Source: an uncultured Paracoccaceae bacterium
Lineage (GTDB): Bacteria; Pseudomonadota; Alphaproteobacteria; Rhodobacterales; Rhodobacteraceae
DNA: 64,000 bases
Reading direction: 5' to 3'
Assembly (NCBI GenBank): GCA_934500835.1
Contig: CAKSTR010000003.1
Location: forward strand, 186,001-250,000
The notes under the pieces were generated by a model that was given only the letters and a program-made list of their open reading frames with translations, did no database searches and was not told the origin of the DNA. Shown here piece after piece: positions 42,980-54,179 of the stretch. Numbering within the stretch: the stretch's first letter is position 1; each line of letters opens with the position of its first letter. Both the position numbers and the translations under genes were made by a program.

Positions 42980-43684
42980 TCAGACCGCCGGCGCCGCCAG
43001 CCCCAGCATGCCGGCCAGCCCGGCCAGCGCCGTCCTTTCGGCCTTGCCCCACTCTGCCGCCCGCGACAGGAACAATGTCGCCTGGCTTTGGTGGATCAGC
43101 CCGTCGGACAGGATCTTGAGGTGGTTCGCCCGCAGCGTCTCGCCGGTCGAGGTGATGTCGGCAATGGCTTCGGCGGTCAGGTTCTTCACCGTGCCCTCGG
43201 TCGCGCCCTGGCTGTCGACCAGCGCGTAATCGGCCACGCCCTGCGCGGTCAGGAAGTCCCGCACCAGCCGGTGATACTTGGTCGCGATCCGCAGCCGGTG
43301 GCCATGTGCCGCCCGAAAGGCCGCCGCCGCCGCATCCAGATCATCCAGCGTATCCACATCGATCCAGGCCGAGGGCACCGCGATGATCAGGTCGGCGTGG
43401 CCAAAGCCCATCGCCGCCCAGTCCAGCACCTGCGAGGACCAGTCGGCAAGCTTGTCGCGCACCAGATCGGACCCGGTCACGCCCAGATGGATGCGCCCCG
43501 CCGCCAGTTCGCGCGGGATTTCCCCTGCCGACAGCAGCACCAGCTCCACCCCGTCGATGCCGTCAACGGCGCCGGAATACTCGCGCTCGTTGCCGGTCCG
43601 GGCCATGGTCACGCCGCGGGAACCGAACCAGTCGAAGGTCTTTTCCATCAGCCGGCCCTTGGACGGCACACCGATCTTCAGCAT
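42980..43684 (-). CDS. hisG: ATP phosphoribosyltransferase, short form
   Basis: 234 residues; first step of histidine synthesis. GVPSKGRLMEKTFDWF near the start, ELAAGRIHLGVTGSDLV and DITSTGETLRANHLKIL (the PRPP loop is GVTGSDLV and DxxxTGxTL) are conserved. It lacks the C-terminal ACT-like domain of the long form, so it needs HisZ, which is the adjacent gene. ATG 43684 overlaps the hisZ stop (ATGA); a TTG one codon earlier is ignored. Confidence 0.93.
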   Translation of the reverse strand: MLKIGVPSKGRLMEKTFDWFGSRGVTMARTGNEREYSGAVDGIDGVELVLLSAGEIPRELAAGRIHLGVTGSDLVRDKLADWSSQVLDWAAMGFGHADLIIAVPSAWIDVDTLDDLDAAAAAFRAAHGHRLRIATKYHRLVRDFLTAQGVADYALVDSQGATEGTVKNLTAEAIADITSTGETLRANHLKILSDGLIHQSQATLFLSRAAEWGKAERTALAGLAGMLGLAAPAV

Positions 43685-44778
43685 CAAACCCCTCCCCGCA
43701 GACGGGCCACGAGGCCGGGCCGGATGATGCCCCCCACCGCCGGTATCGACCGGCCGGCGCCAAGCACCGCCGTCAGCGCGTCATAGCGCCCGCCCGAGGC
43801 GATGGCGGGCATCGTGGCGGGTCCGTGGAAGGAAAAGACGAAGCCGTCGTAGTATTCCAGCGTGGTGCGGCCGTGGCTGGCCTCGAAGGGCAGGGTGGCG
43901 GTGTCGATGCCGCGCGCCGCCAGCGCCTGCAACCGCGCGGCAAAGGCGTCCACGGCGGGGCCAATGGCGGGCAGCAAGGGCGTGATGCCGCGCAAGTGGG
44001 CAAGCGCAGCTTCGGCCGGAGCCTCCAGCGACAGAAGATCGTACAGAAGGGCGGCTTCTGGCGCGGCAAGCGCCGGGGCCCCGGCATCCTCGATCAACGC
44101 TTCGGCCCGCGCTGCAATGTCCTCGGGGCTGCGCAGCCCGACCAGCGGGCCGGCGGCTTCGATCAGCGCCGCCGGACTGCCCGAGGTCAGGCGCTGCAAC
44201 AGTGCCGCGCGGGCGGGCGGGACGGGCGCGCGGCCCGCGAAACGGTCCAGCAGGGCACGGAAGCGGTGCGGCCGCCAGACGTGGCGCAAGAGCGCGGCCT
44301 TGCGCCGGTCCGTCGTCGAAAGGCCGCGAACGGCCGCCATCAGGATGCCGATGTCGCCGGTTGCCGGGCGCAGGTCCAGCCCTGCAAGCAGCCGGCTGAA
44401 CAGCGCGAAAACCTCGGCATCGGCGGCGGTGGCGTCGCGGTCGAAGACCTCGTAGCCCACCTGCATGTATTCGCGGGCGCGCCCGTCCAGATGTTCCTGC
44501 CGCCGGAACACCTCTCCCATATAGGCATAGCGCGCGGGATCGGCGCCGCCGGCCATATGGGCCTGCACCACCGGCACCGTGAAGTCGGGACGCAGCATCA
44601 TCTCGCCGTTCAGCGGGTCGGCCGTGACATAGGCCCGCGCGCGGATGTCCTCGCCATAAAGATCCAGCAGCGTGCCGGCGGGCAAGAGGATGTCGGCCTC
44701 GATGGCAGTGGCGCCGGCGGCCAGCAGGGCGGCATGCAAGGCCTCGGCCTCGGCCCGGATGATTGCCTTCGTCGTCAT
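43684..44778 (-). CDS. hisZ: ATP phosphoribosyltransferase regulatory subunit
   Basis: 364 residues with the class II aminoacyl-tRNA synthetase core of His[41 protein letters not shown], and a degenerate C-terminal GGRYDALTA. Activates the short HisG and brings histidine feedback. The start codon overlaps the hisS stop by ATGA, so hisS-hisZ-hisG form one operon. The C-terminal end is Gly/Arg-rich. Confidence 0.92.
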   Translation of the reverse strand: MTTKAIIRAEAEALHAALLAAGATAIEADILLPAGTLLDLYGEDIRARAYVTADPLNGEMMLRPDFTVPVVQAHMAGGADPARYAYMGEVFRRQEHLDGRAREYMQVGYEVFDRDATAADAEVFALFSRLLAGLDLRPATGDIGILMAAVRGLSTTDRRKAALLRHVWRPHRFRALLDRFAGRAPVPPARAALLQRLTSGSPAALIEAAGPLVGLRSPEDIAARAEALIEDAGAPALAAPEAALLYDLLSLEAPAEAALAHLRGITPLLPAIGPAVDAFAARLQALAARGIDTATLPFEASHGRTTLEYYDGFVFSFHGPATMPAIASGGRYDALTAVLGAGRSIPAVGGIIRPGLVARLRGGV

Positions 44779-46319
44779 TGCCCCAGCATCTTGCGGACGG
44801 CGGCGACAAGATCGGCGCGCGGCACTTCGACCTGTGCGGGGCGGTCCTTCCATTCCTCAAGCGTGGCGTTTTCGGCGATTTTGGCGCCAAGGATCAGGTC
44901 TTTCAGGACGACCGTGCCCCTTGCCGCCTCGTCCCCGCCCTGGATCACCGCCACGGGGGATTGCCGTTTGTCGGCATATTTCAACTGGTTGCCAAAGTTC
45001 TTCGGGTTGCCCAGATAGACCTCGGCCCGGATGCCGGCCTGCCGCAAATCGCCCACCATGGCCATGTAATCGGCCATGCGGTCGCGGTCCATCACCGTCA
45101 CGACGACCGGACCGGCCGCGTCGCCACCAACGCGCCCCTTGGCCCGCAGCGCGGCCAGAAGCCGGTCCACGCCGATGGAAATCCCCGTCGCCGGCACGTC
45201 CTCCCGCCCGGTGAACCGCTTGACCAGCCCGTCATAGCGCCCGCCCCCGGCGACCGAGCCGAACTGCCGCTTGCGGCCCTTCTCGTCAAGGATTTCGAAC
45301 GTCAGTTCGGCCTCGAAGACCGGGCCGGTGTAATAGCCTAGGCCGCGCACGACGCCGGGGTCCAGCACGATCCGGTCAGCACCGTAGCCCTGGGCGTCCA
45401 GCAGGGCGGCGATGGTTTCCAGTTCTGCCACACCTTCCTCGCCAGTTGCAGAGCCTTTGACGATCTCGCGGAGGACCGCGAGTGTAGCGGCATTATCTTG
45501 ACGTTTCGCACCAACAAATGCGAGGACGACATCAATCTGATCGTTGGTGAGACCAGCGCCAGCAGTAAAGTCACCCGACTCGTCCCGGCGGCCTTCTCCA
45601 AGAAGAAGCCTAACCCCCTCCTCGCCAAACTTATCAAATTTATCGATGGTGCGTAGAACAACGCCTTCATTGATGGCTTCGATGATCTGTCGCTGATCCA
45701 TCGCATTGGAGATTGCCAAACCTATGTCAGCATTGCTCGGGTTGCTCGGCAGCGTTTTTGACCGCCCAATGATCTCCATCACCCCGTTCAGGACTTTTCG
45801 GTTGTTCACCTTGATGATGTAGTCGCCGCGGGGGATGCCGACGGTTTCCAGCGCATCGGCCAGCATGGCGCAAATCTCGGCATCCGCGGCCACGCTGCCC
45901 GAACCCACGGTGTCCGCATCGCATTGATAGAACTGGCGGAACCGGCCCGGCCCGGGTTTTTCGTTGCGCCAGACCGGCCCCATCGCATAGCGGCGATAGG
46001 GCGATGGCAGGTCGTTGCGGTATTGCGCGGCGACGCGGGCCAAGGGGGCCGTCAGGTCATAGCGCAGCGCAAGCCAGTCCTGATCCTCGTCCTGCCAGGC
46101 GAAGACGCCCTCGTTCGGGCGGTCCACGTCGGGAAGGAACTTGCCCAGGGCCTCGACCGTTTCCACCGCGCTGGTCTCCAGCGGATCGAAGCCATAGCGG
46201 TGATAGACCTCGGCGATGCGGTCCAGCATCGCCTTCCGCTCGGTCACTTCGGGGCCGAAGTAATCGCGGAAGCCTTTCGGAGTTTCGGCGCGGGGGCGGC
46301 GGATTTTTCCAGTCGACAT
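44775..46319 (-). CDS. hisS: Histidyl-tRNA synthetase
   Basis: 514 residues. Class II synthetase: [18 protein letters not shown] at the N-terminus, [33 protein letters not shown] (motif 2), then [18 protein letters not shown] and [13 protein letters not shown] with [12 protein letters not shown] (His-A/motif 3), and the anticodon-binding domain. The segment 45425-45800 (about residues 173-298) has a distinctly lower GC and a different codon choice than the rest of the gene. It is the region between motif 2 and the HisA motif. The start is ATG 46319; an upstream open frame to 46394 is not needed. Confidence 0.95.
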   Translation of the reverse strand: MSTGKIRRPRAETPKGFRDYFGPEVTERKAMLDRIAEVYHRYGFDPLETSAVETVEALGKFLPDVDRPNEGVFAWQDEDQDWLALRYDLTAPLARVAAQYRNDLPSPYRRYAMGPVWRNEKPGPGRFRQFYQCDADTVGSGSVAADAEICAMLADALETVGIPRGDYIIKVNNRKVLNGVMEIIGRSKTLPSNPSNADIGLAISNAMDQRQIIEAINEGVVLRTIDKFDKFGEEGVRLLLGEGRRDESGDFTAGAGLTNDQIDVVLAFVGAKRQDNAATLAVLREIVKGSATGEEGVAELETIAALLDAQGYGADRIVLDPGVVRGLGYYTGPVFEAELTFEILDEKGRKRQFGSVAGGGRYDGLVKRFTGREDVPATGISIGVDRLLAALRAKGRVGGDAAGPVVVTVMDRDRMADYMAMVGDLRQAGIRAEVYLGNPKNFGNQLKYADKRQSPVAVIQGGDEAARGTVVLKDLILGAKIAENATLEEWKDRPAQVEVPRADLVAAVRKMLGQ

Positions 46320-46409
46320 GGGAAGAAGCCTTGCATCGGTCGGGGGTTCCTGTAGCGGATGGGACCAGTCCGGGCAAGCAACTCGGCTGCGCAAGGCAAA
46401 GGGTCAGCG

Positions 46410-46607
46410 ATGGATCGGGTCGACAGGCTGGAAGAGCAGATCGCCCACCTGACGCGGTCGGTCGAGGATCTCTCGGATGTGGCCGCCCGTCAGGCGCGCG
46501 AGATCGAGGTGCTGGAACGCCGCGTGCGCCTGCTGATGGAGCGCGCGGCCGAGCAGGAGGCCGATGGCACGGCCCCCGAGGCGAACGTAAAACCGCCGCA
46601 TTGGTAG
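46410..46607 (+). CDS. slyX: SlyX-family protein
   Basis: 65 residues, mostly coiled coil (RVDRLEEQIAHLTRSVEDL, VLERRVRLLMERAA), ending with the SlyX tail KPPHW (PPHY in E. coli). Function is not firmly known. Its stop lies 10 bases from the end of dnaE on the other strand. Confidence 0.8.
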   Translation: MDRVDRLEEQIAHLTRSVEDLSDVAARQAREIEVLERRVRLLMERAAEQEADGTAPEANVKPPHW

Positions 46608-46617
46608 GGTCTGCGCG

Positions 46618-49600
46618 TCAGACCTCTTCCACCATCACTACCCCCTGCATCGCCTTGATCGCGCCGCGGATCTGTGGCGTGACGGGGTAGGAGCCGGGCA
46701 GCGTCAGGTCGATTTCGCGGCCCTGGTCATCGGGGATGCACAGGATGATCTGGGCGCGGTTGCGGCCCTCGACCGAAGACAGCAGCGCGGCCAGAGAGGG
46801 GATCGCCTCGGGCCGGTTCAGGTGGACGCGGATGTCCTGAGCGCCGGCCTGATCGGCCACGGCATCGATGGGGGCGGCCGAATTGGCCAGAAGTTTCACG
46901 CCCTCGCCATCGGGGTCGGCGCGGACGGTCAGCACCACATTCCTGCCCGGCTCCAGATGATCGCGCGAGGCTTCCAGCACATCCGAGAACACTGTCACCT
47001 CATAAAGCCCGGTCGGGTCGGACAGCGAGACGAAGGCGAAACGGTTGCCCTTGGCGGATTTGCGTTCCTGCCGGGCCGAGACGGAACCGGCCAGCTTCAC
47101 CACCATGGGCGACCCCTTGGCCAGCACCTCTTGCGTGACCTCGGCCAGCGTCTTCACCCCCTTGCGCTTCAACGCGGACATGTAGTCGTCCAAAGGGTGC
47201 CCCGAGAGATAGAAGCCGACGGCGAGGTGTTCGTTGCCCAGACGTTCGACCGGCAGCCAGTCGTCGCGCCAGGGCAGGCGGGGTTCGGGGATGTCGGTGC
47301 CCGACTCGCCGAAAAGCGAGACCTGGTTGCTGGATTTCGCCTCGTGGATCGCGGCGGAATAGGCGACCAGCGGGTCCAGCGCCTCGAACACCCGGGCGCG
47401 GTTCGGGTCGAGCTGGTCAAAGGCGCCGGCGCGGGCCAGCATTTCCAGCGGGCGCTTGCCGATCCGCTTCAGGTCCACCCGGCGGGCAAAGTCGAAGAGG
47501 GTGGCGAAGGGCTTCTCGCGGCCTTCGACAACCCGCGCCTCGGTGATCAGGCGCATGGCGTCGACGCCGACATTCTTCAGGGCGCCAAGGCCGTAGACCA
47601 CCTTGCCGCCATCGGTGTCGAAGGTGGCAAGGCTGCGGTTGACGCAAGGGGGGACGGTCTCGATCCCCAGCTTGTCCAGCTCGCGCTTGTAGATCGCCAG
47701 CTTGTCGGTCAGGTGAAGGTCGCAGTTCATCACGCCGGCCATGAATTCGACCGGATGGTTGGCCTTCAGCCAGGCGGTCTGATAGCTGACGACGGCATAG
47801 GCGGCGGCGTGGCTTTTGTTGAAGCCGTAGTTGGCGAATTTCTCCAGCAGGTCGAAGACCTCGCCCGATTTCTTCGGGTCGATCTGGTGGGTCGTGCTGC
47901 AACCCTCGATGAACTTCGGGCGCTCCTTCGCCATCTCCTCGGCGATCTTCTTGCCCATGGCGCGGCGCAGAAGGTCGGCCCCGCCAAGCGAATAGCCCGC
48001 CATGACCTGTGCGATCTGCATCACCTGTTCCTGATAGACGATGATGCCTTGGGTCTCTTTCAGGATGTGGTCGATGGTCGGGTGCAAGGGCTCGATCGGG
48101 CGCAACCCGTTCTTCACCTCGCAATAGGTGGGGATGTTTTCCATCGGGCCGGGGCGGTAAAGCGCCACCAGCGCCACGATGTCCTCGATGCAGGTGGGCT
48201 TCATCCGCCGCAGCGCATCCATCATGCCCGAACTTTCGACCTGGAACACCGCAACCGTCTTGGCGGCAGAGTAGAGGTCGTAGCTGGCCTTGTCGTCCAA
48301 CGGGATATGCCCGATGTCATTCTCGGCTCCGGGCTTGGGTGCGTACAATGTCCGGCCGTCCAGCGCGACATGCAGCGGGCGGCCGGATTTCTGGATCAGC
48401 CGGATCGCCTCTTGAATGACCGTCAGGGTCTTCAGCCCCAGAAAGTCGAACTTCACCAGACCGGCGGCCTCGACCCATTTCATGTTGAACTGGGTGGCCG
48501 GCATGTCGGATCGCGGGTCGCGGTACAGCGGAACCAGCTCATCCAGCGGCCGGTCGCCGATCACCACCCCGGCGGCATGGGTGCCGGCAGACCGATACAG
48601 CCCCTCGATCTGTTCGGCATAGTCAAGCAGCCGCTTGACCACTTCTTCCTTCGCGGCCTCGCGCAGCCGCGGCTCGTCGGCCAGCGCCTTGGTGATCGAG
48701 ACCGGCTTCACCCCTTCGACGGGGATCATCTTCGACAGTCGGTCGACCTGCCCGTAAGAGAGCTGCAGCACCCGGCCCACATCGCGCACCGCGGCCTTGG
48801 ACAGCAGCGCGCCGAAGGTGATGATCTGGGCGACCTTGTCGCTGCCGTATTTGTCCTGAACGTATTTGATCACCTCTTCCCGGCGATCCATGCAGAAGTC
48901 GATGTCGAAGTCCGGCATCGAGACCCGTTCGGGGTTCAGGAAGCGTTCGAACAGCAGCGCATAGCGCAAGGGATCAAGATCGGTGATCAGAAGGACATAG
49001 GCGACCAGCGATCCCGCGCCCGAGCCCCGGCCGGGACCGACCGGAATCCCGCGCTCCTTGGCCCATTTGATGAAATCGGACACGATCAGGAAATAGCCGG
49101 GGAAGCCCATCTTCTCGATGATGCCCAGTTCGAACCGCAGCCGTTCCTCGTATTCCTCGCGCGGGGCGGCGAGTTCGATCACCGCAAGACGCCTTTCCAG
49201 CCCGGCCCAGGCCTGACGGCGCAGTTCCTCGACCTCGTCCTCGGCGAAGACCGGCAGGATGGGCTTGCGCTTGAAGGCCATGAAGGCGCAGCGGCGGGCA
49301 ATCTCGATCGTGTTTTCAAGCGCCTCGGGCAGATCGGCGAAGAGGGCGCACATCTCGGCTTCGGATTTGAAATAGTGCTGCGGGGTCAGCCGGCGGCGGG
49401 GCTCGTTCTGGTCGACATAGGTACCCTCGGCGATGCACAGCAGGGCATCGTGGGCCTCGAACATCTCGGCCTTGGGGAAATACACGTCATTGGTGGCGAC
49501 CAGCGGCAGCGCCATCTCATAGGCCATCTCGATATGGCCGCGTTCGGTGGCGGCCTCGGCCGGGGGCAGGCGGCCGGTCTCCATCGGGTGACGCTGGAGT

Positions 49601-50121
49601 TCGACATAAAGGCGACCGGGGAAGGCGGCGGCCAGCCGTTCCATCAGCGCGCGGGCCTTGGGCATCTGCCCCGCCTGCAAGAGCCGGCCAATGGCGCCTT
49701 CGGGGCCGCCGGTCAGGCAGATCAGCCCCTCGGCATGGGTTTCCAGCTCTTCGGGCGTGACATGGGGAAGCTGGCCGTCCGTGCGCAGATAAAGACAGGA
49801 GTTCAGCTTCATCAGGTTCATGTAGCCGGCTTCGTCCTGCGCCAGCAGGACGACGGGCGCGGGGGCGCGGGGCTTTTCGCCCGGCTGGGCCGGGTCATGC
49901 GCCAGCGACAGCTGGCAGCCGACGATGGGCTGAAGGCCCGCGTCCTTGGCGTGGCTGGAAAACTCCAGCGCGCAGAACATGTTGTTGGTGTCGGTCACCG
50001 CGATGGCCGGCATGTTCGCCCCCGCCGCCAGCTTGACCAGCTTTTTCACCGGCACGGCGCCTTCCAGAAGGCTGTGCTCGGTATGGGTGCGGAGATGGAT
50101 GAATCGGGGTGCGCCGGACAT
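46618..50121 (-). CDS. dnaE: DNA polymerase III alpha subunit
   Basis: 1167 residues, the usual DnaE1 length. N-terminal PHP domain (HLRTHTEHSLLEGAV, residues 8-22), polymerase core with the catalytic segment SMPDFDIDFCMDRREEV near residue 408, GRGSGAGSLVAYVL, the tau-binding/HhH stretch near 830-900 and an OB fold near 990-1080 (KLAGSVSARQERKSAKGNRF). Replicative polymerase; cytoplasmic, bound to the clamp. Both aspartates of PDFDID are present. Single gene; the divergent spacer 50122-50367 separates it from xdhA. Confidence 0.96.
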   Translation of the reverse strand: MSGAPRFIHLRTHTEHSLLEGAVPVKKLVKLAAGANMPAIAVTDTNNMFCALEFSSHAKDAGLQPIVGCQLSLAHDPAQPGEKPRAPAPVVLLAQDEAGYMNLMKLNSCLYLRTDGQLPHVTPEELETHAEGLICLTGGPEGAIGRLLQAGQMPKARALMERLAAAFPGRLYVELQRHPMETGRLPPAEAATERGHIEMAYEMALPLVATNDVYFPKAEMFEAHDALLCIAEGTYVDQNEPRRRLTPQHYFKSEAEMCALFADLPEALENTIEIARRCAFMAFKRKPILPVFAEDEVEELRRQAWAGLERRLAVIELAAPREEYEERLRFELGIIEKMGFPGYFLIVSDFIKWAKERGIPVGPGRGSGAGSLVAYVLLITDLDPLRYALLFERFLNPERVSMPDFDIDFCMDRREEVIKYVQDKYGSDKVAQIITFGALLSKAAVRDVGRVLQLSYGQVDRLSKMIPVEGVKPVSITKALADEPRLREAAKEEVVKRLLDYAEQIEGLYRSAGTHAAGVVIGDRPLDELVPLYRDPRSDMPATQFNMKWVEAAGLVKFDFLGLKTLTVIQEAIRLIQKSGRPLHVALDGRTLYAPKPGAENDIGHIPLDDKASYDLYSAAKTVAVFQVESSGMMDALRRMKPTCIEDIVALVALYRPGPMENIPTYCEVKNGLRPIEPLHPTIDHILKETQGIIVYQEQVMQIAQVMAGYSLGGADLLRRAMGKKIAEEMAKERPKFIEGCSTTHQIDPKKSGEVFDLLEKFANYGFNKSHAAAYAVVSYQTAWLKANHPVEFMAGVMNCDLHLTDKLAIYKRELDKLGIETVPPCVNRSLATFDTDGGKVVYGLGALKNVGVDAMRLITEARVVEGREKPFATLFDFARRVDLKRIGKRPLEMLARAGAFDQLDPNRARVFEALDPLVAYSAAIHEAKSSNQVSLFGESGTDIPEPRLPWRDDWLPVERLGNEHLAVGFYLSGHPLDDYMSALKRKGVKTLAEVTQEVLAKGSPMVVKLAGSVSARQERKSAKGNRFAFVSLSDPTGLYEVTVFSDVLEASRDHLEPGRNVVLTVRADPDGEGVKLLANSAAPIDAVADQAGAQDIRVHLNRPEAIPSLAALLSSVEGRNRAQIILCIPDDQGREIDLTLPGSYPVTPQIRGAIKAMQGVVMVEEV

Positions 50122-50367
50122 GCGGCCAAGGTAGGCAAGGGGGCGCAGCGCGGCAAGGGCCGCGCCGCCCCGACACCGGCGCGACCCCGGTCACTTTCAG
50201 GCAAAACCCAAAAGTGCTTCGCGGAGGCGGCAGAAAATTCTGCTTGCCTTGAATCGCTCGCGGCCTCTTGATCATATGACAAGAACAAAGGAGCGCATGG
50301 TCGTTTTACGCCGCATCGGGCGGCCATGCAGGATGCTCCAACCGGGGAGAAGGCGGCGGACTGACAT

Positions 50368-51774
50368 ATGACCGGACCAGCGAATGGGCCAGAGTCTGGG
50401 ATCGCGTTCCTTCTGAATGGGATGCCGGTCCGTCTGCGCGGCGAAAGCCCGACGCGGACGCTGTTGGACTGGCTGCGCGAGTCGAAGGGACTTTGCGGCA
50501 CCAAAGAGGGCTGCAACGAAGGCGATTGCGGCGCCTGCACCGTCATGGTGACCGACGATCAGGGATCGAAGGCGCTGAACGCCTGCATCCTGTTCCTGCC
50601 GCAACTTCAGGGCAAGGCGGTGCGAACGGTCGAGGGGATCTCTGGCCCCGATGGCCAGCCCCATCCGGTGCAAGAGGCGATGGTCCACCATCACGGCAGC
50701 CAATGCGGCTTCTGCACCCCGGGCTTCATCGTGTCGATGGCAGTCGCCCATGCCAATGGCGCACGCGACCATGATGTCCAGCTGGCCGGCAACCTGTGCC
50801 GCTGCACCGGCTATGCGCCGATCATCCGCGCCGCCGAGGCTGCCGCGGTGGAGCCGGTGCCGGACTGGATGACCGCGGATCGCGCGGCATTGCCGCAGGT
50901 CGCGGGGGCCGAGGTGCCGGGCGCCTTCCGGCCGACCACCTCGGACCAGCTGGCGGAATGGTATGCGGACAATCCGCAGGCGGTGCTGGTCGCCGGGGCC
51001 ACGGACGTGGGCCTTTGGGTGACAAAGCAGTTGCGGGATCTGTCGCCGGTGGCCTTCCTCAATGGTATCGACGATCTGAAGCGGATCGACCGGCAGGGCG
51101 ATACCCTGCGGATCGGCGCGGGCGTCACCATCACCGATCTGCGCGAGGCCGTGCAGGAGATGCACCCCTCGCTGGCCGAGATGCTGCGACGGTATTCCAG
51201 CACGCAGGTGCGCAACGCGGCCACCATCGGCGGCAACATCGCCAATGGCAGCCCGATTGGCGACGGCCCGCCCGCGCTGATCGCGCTTGGCGCCACGCTG
51301 CATCTGCGGCGCGGGCCAGACCGGCGCGACATGCCGCTGGAAGATTTCTTCATCGAATACCGCAAGCAGGACCGCCTGCCGGGCGAATTCGTCGAGGCGG
51401 TCAGCATCCCCGTGAACGCCCCGGCGCTGCGCTGCTACAAACTGTCCAAACGCTTCGACCAGGACATTTCGGCCGCCTGTGGCTGCTTCAATGTCACGGT
51501 GGCGGATGGCCGGGTGACGGAGGCGCGCATCGCCTTTGGCGGCATGGCGGGCACGCCGAAACGCGCCGCGCAGACCGAGGCCGCTTTGATGGGCAAGGAC
51601 TGGACCGCGGCCACCATCGCCGCTGCGATGCAGGCCATGGCGCAGGACTACGCGCCGATGACCGATATGCGGGCAAGCGCGGCCTATCGGATGAAGGCGT
51701 CGCAGAACCTGCTTCTGCGCTATTTCCATGATCTTGCGGGCCTGCCCGTCTCGGTGCTGGAGGTGGAGGCATGA
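50368..51774 (+). CDS. xdhA: Xanthine dehydrogenase small subunit (Fe-S/FAD)
   Basis: 468 residues. Two [2Fe-2S] domains: [19 protein letters not shown] with the plant-type cluster Cys, then [13 protein letters not shown] and [14 protein letters not shown] domain from about 180 ([40 protein letters not shown]). It transfers electrons from XdhB to NAD+. The first gene of the xdhABC run; its stop overlaps xdhB by ATGA. No clear regulator gene next to it. Confidence 0.95.
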   Translation: MTGPANGPESGIAFLLNGMPVRLRGESPTRTLLDWLRESKGLCGTKEGCNEGDCGACTVMVTDDQGSKALNACILFLPQLQGKAVRTVEGISGPDGQPHPVQEAMVHHHGSQCGFCTPGFIVSMAVAHANGARDHDVQLAGNLCRCTGYAPIIRAAEAAAVEPVPDWMTADRAALPQVAGAEVPGAFRPTTSDQLAEWYADNPQAVLVAGATDVGLWVTKQLRDLSPVAFLNGIDDLKRIDRQGDTLRIGAGVTITDLREAVQEMHPSLAEMLRRYSSTQVRNAATIGGNIANGSPIGDGPPALIALGATLHLRRGPDRRDMPLEDFFIEYRKQDRLPGEFVEAVSIPVNAPALRCYKLSKRFDQDISAACGCFNVTVADGRVTEARIAFGGMAGTPKRAAQTEAALMGKDWTAATIAAAMQAMAQDYAPMTDMRASAAYRMKASQNLLLRYFHDLAGLPVSVLEVEA

Positions 51775-54179
51775 GTGTCGGCAAACCGCTTCCCCACGAT
51801 TCTGCCCCCCTGCATGTGACCGGGCAGGCGCGCTATCTGGACGACATTCCGCTGCCGCAGGGCACGCTGCATCTGGCCTTCGGCCTGTCGACCATCACCT
51901 GCGGCGAAATCACCGCGATGGACCTGTCGGCGGTGCGGTCGGCCCCCGGCGTGGTTGCCGTGATCACCGCCGAGGATCTTGAGCGTGAGTTTCACGGCAT
52001 CCCCGACTGCTCGCCCTCCCTGGGGGATGAGCCGCTTCTGACGTCGAAGCAGATCGAATTCCACGCCCGTCCGATGTTCATCGTGGTGGCCGAGACCCAT
52101 CTGGCCGCCCGCAAGGCGGTGCGCAAAGCCAAGATCGAATACACCGAAAGCCCCGCCCTTCTGACGCCGGAAGAGGCGCTTGCGGCCAATTCGCGCTTCG
52201 AGGCCGGGCCTTCGGTCTGGGCCCGCGGCGATGCGGCGGCGGCGATTGCCGCAGCCCCGCATGTGATCGAGGGCGAACTGGAAGTCGGCGGGCAGGAGCA
52301 TTTCTACCTTGAAGGCCAGATCGCCGCCGCCGTTCCCGGCGATGACGGCGGGATGCATGTCTATTCCTCGACCCAGCACCCGACCGAGGTGCAGCACAAG
52401 GTCGCCCATGCGCTGCACCTGCCGATGAGTGCGGTGCGGGTTGAAACCCGCCGGATGGGCGGCGGCTTCGGCGGCAAGGAATCTCAGGGCAACTGGCTGG
52501 CGATCTCCTGCGCGCTGGCGGCGCGGATGACCGGCCGGGCCTGCAAGATGCGCTATGACCGCGATGACGACATGGTGGTCACCGGCAAGCGCCATGACAT
52601 CAAGGTGCGCTACAGGGTCGGCCATGATGACGAAGGCCGCGTCCTTGGCATCGAATACGTCCATCTGATCCGCTGCGGTTGGTCGCAGGACCTGTCGCTG
52701 GCGGTGGCCGACCGGGCGATGCTGCATGCCGAAAACTGCTACTGGATGCCGAACATCCGCATCGAAAGCCACCGGCTGAAGACCAACACCGCCTCGGGCA
52801 CGGCCTATCGCGGCTTTGGTGGCCCGCAGGGCATTGTCGGGGCCGAGCGGGTGATGGATCACATCGCCTTTGCGCTGAAGCTGGACCCGGTGGAGGTGCG
52901 GCGGAACAACTACTATCGCGAGATGGGCGAGGTGAAATCCGGCCCCGGCACTGGCAAACGCTTCTCTGGCCCGCATTCGCGGCAGGCGGACGGGCCGGAG
53001 GTGCAGACCACCCCCTATGCCATGCCGGTCGAGGATTTCATCGGCCGGGCGATGACCGACGATCTGCTGGCGCAGTGCGACTATTGGGCGCGCAAGGCCG
53101 AGATTGCCGAGTGGAATGCCAAAAGCCCGGTGCTGAAGCGCGGGATCGGCTTCACTCCGGTCAAGTTCGGGATTTCCTTCACGCTGACCTGGCTGAACCA
53201 GGCGGGCGCGCTGGTCCATGTCTATCAGGACGGCTCTGTCCACCTGAACCATGGCGGCACCGAGATGGGGCAGGGCCTGAACCAGAAGGTGGCGCAGGTC
53301 GTGGCGCATGTCTTCGGGCTGGATGCCGAAAAGGTGCGGATCACCCCGACCGATACCGGCAAGGTGCCCAATACCAGCGCCACGGCGGCCTCGTCCGGGT
53401 CGGACCTGAACGGCATGGCTTCGCGGCAGGCGGCCGAGGTGATCCGCGACCGCATGGCCGCGCATCTGGCCGAGAAGCATCAGGTCGCGGTCGACAAGGT
53501 GCGGTTCGAGGACGGCATGGTGAAGGTCGAGGGTGAGGAATACCCGTTCGAGGCGGTCGCCGCCTCGGCCTATCAGGCGCGGGTCTCGCTGTCCTCGACC
53601 GGCTATTACGCGACGCCGAAGATCACCTGGGACCGGGTAAAGGGGCAGGGACGGCCGTTCTTCTACTTCGCCTATGGCGTGGGGGTGTCGGAAGTCGTGA
53701 TAGACACGCTGACCGGCGAGAACCGCATCCTGCGGGTGGATATCCTGCACGACACCGGGTCATCGCTGAACCCCGCTCTGGACATCGGGCAGGTCGAAGG
53801 CGCCTATGTGCAGGGCGCGGGCTGGCTGACGACCGAAGAGCTGGTCTGGGATCCCAAGGGGCGGCTGGCGACCCATGCGCCGAGCACTTACAAGATCCCG
53901 GCCTGTTCCGACCGGCCGCGCATCTTCAACGTGCGGCTGTGGGAAAGGCCCAACCCCGAGGATTCGGTGGGGAAATCCAAGGCCGTGGGCGAGCCGCCGT
54001 TCAACCTTGGCATCTCGGCCTTCCTTGCGCTGTCCCATGCCGTGGAATCCTGCGGCGATGGCACGGTCTACCCGGACCTGCGGGCGCCGGCCACGGCAGA
54101 ATCCGTGCTGGCGGCAATCGATCGGGTGCGGCAAGGGCACGATTTTTCGACGAAAAATCGGAGCGGGGCCGATGTTTGA
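51771..54179 (+). CDS. xdhB: Xanthine dehydrogenase large (molybdenum) subunit
   Basis: 802 residues. Contains [19 protein letters not shown], the Mo-cofactor segments [36 protein letters not shown], and [16 protein letters not shown], with the catalytic Glu in [11 protein letters not shown] (C-terminus). Oxidises hypoxanthine and xanthine to urate. A 21-base perfect palindrome, CGATTTTTCG-A-CGAAAAATCG, lies in its last codons (54140-54160), just before the xdhC start. Confidence 0.95.
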   Translation: MSVGKPLPHDSAPLHVTGQARYLDDIPLPQGTLHLAFGLSTITCGEITAMDLSAVRSAPGVVAVITAEDLEREFHGIPDCSPSLGDEPLLTSKQIEFHARPMFIVVAETHLAARKAVRKAKIEYTESPALLTPEEALAANSRFEAGPSVWARGDAAAAIAAAPHVIEGELEVGGQEHFYLEGQIAAAVPGDDGGMHVYSSTQHPTEVQHKVAHALHLPMSAVRVETRRMGGGFGGKESQGNWLAISCALAARMTGRACKMRYDRDDDMVVTGKRHDIKVRYRVGHDDEGRVLGIEYVHLIRCGWSQDLSLAVADRAMLHAENCYWMPNIRIESHRLKTNTASGTAYRGFGGPQGIVGAERVMDHIAFALKLDPVEVRRNNYYREMGEVKSGPGTGKRFSGPHSRQADGPEVQTTPYAMPVEDFIGRAMTDDLLAQCDYWARKAEIAEWNAKSPVLKRGIGFTPVKFGISFTLTWLNQAGALVHVYQDGSVHLNHGGTEMGQGLNQKVAQVVAHVFGLDAEKVRITPTDTGKVPNTSATAASSGSDLNGMASRQAAEVIRDRMAAHLAEKHQVAVDKVRFEDGMVKVEGEEYPFEAVAASAYQARVSLSSTGYYATPKITWDRVKGQGRPFFYFAYGVGVSEVVIDTLTGENRILRVDILHDTGSSLNPALDIGQVEGAYVQGAGWLTTEELVWDPKGRLATHAPSTYKIPACSDRPRIFNVRLWERPNPEDSVGKSKAVGEPPFNLGISAFLALSHAVESCGDGTVYPDLRAPATAESVLAAIDRVRQGHDFSTKNRSGADV
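54140..54160. repeat. Perfect 21-base palindrome at the xdhB-xdhC junction
   Basis: CGATTTTTCG - A - CGAAAAATCG, ten base pairs per arm with a single central A. It encodes DFSTKNR in xdhB, 12 bases ahead of the xdhC ATG. It can form a cruciform or an mRNA hairpin that covers part of the xdhC initiation region. Confidence 0.85.

Noticed and set aside
46822..50271. Long plus-strand open frame opposite dnaE
   Set aside because: Antisense shadow; the dnaE frame has complete conserved motifs.
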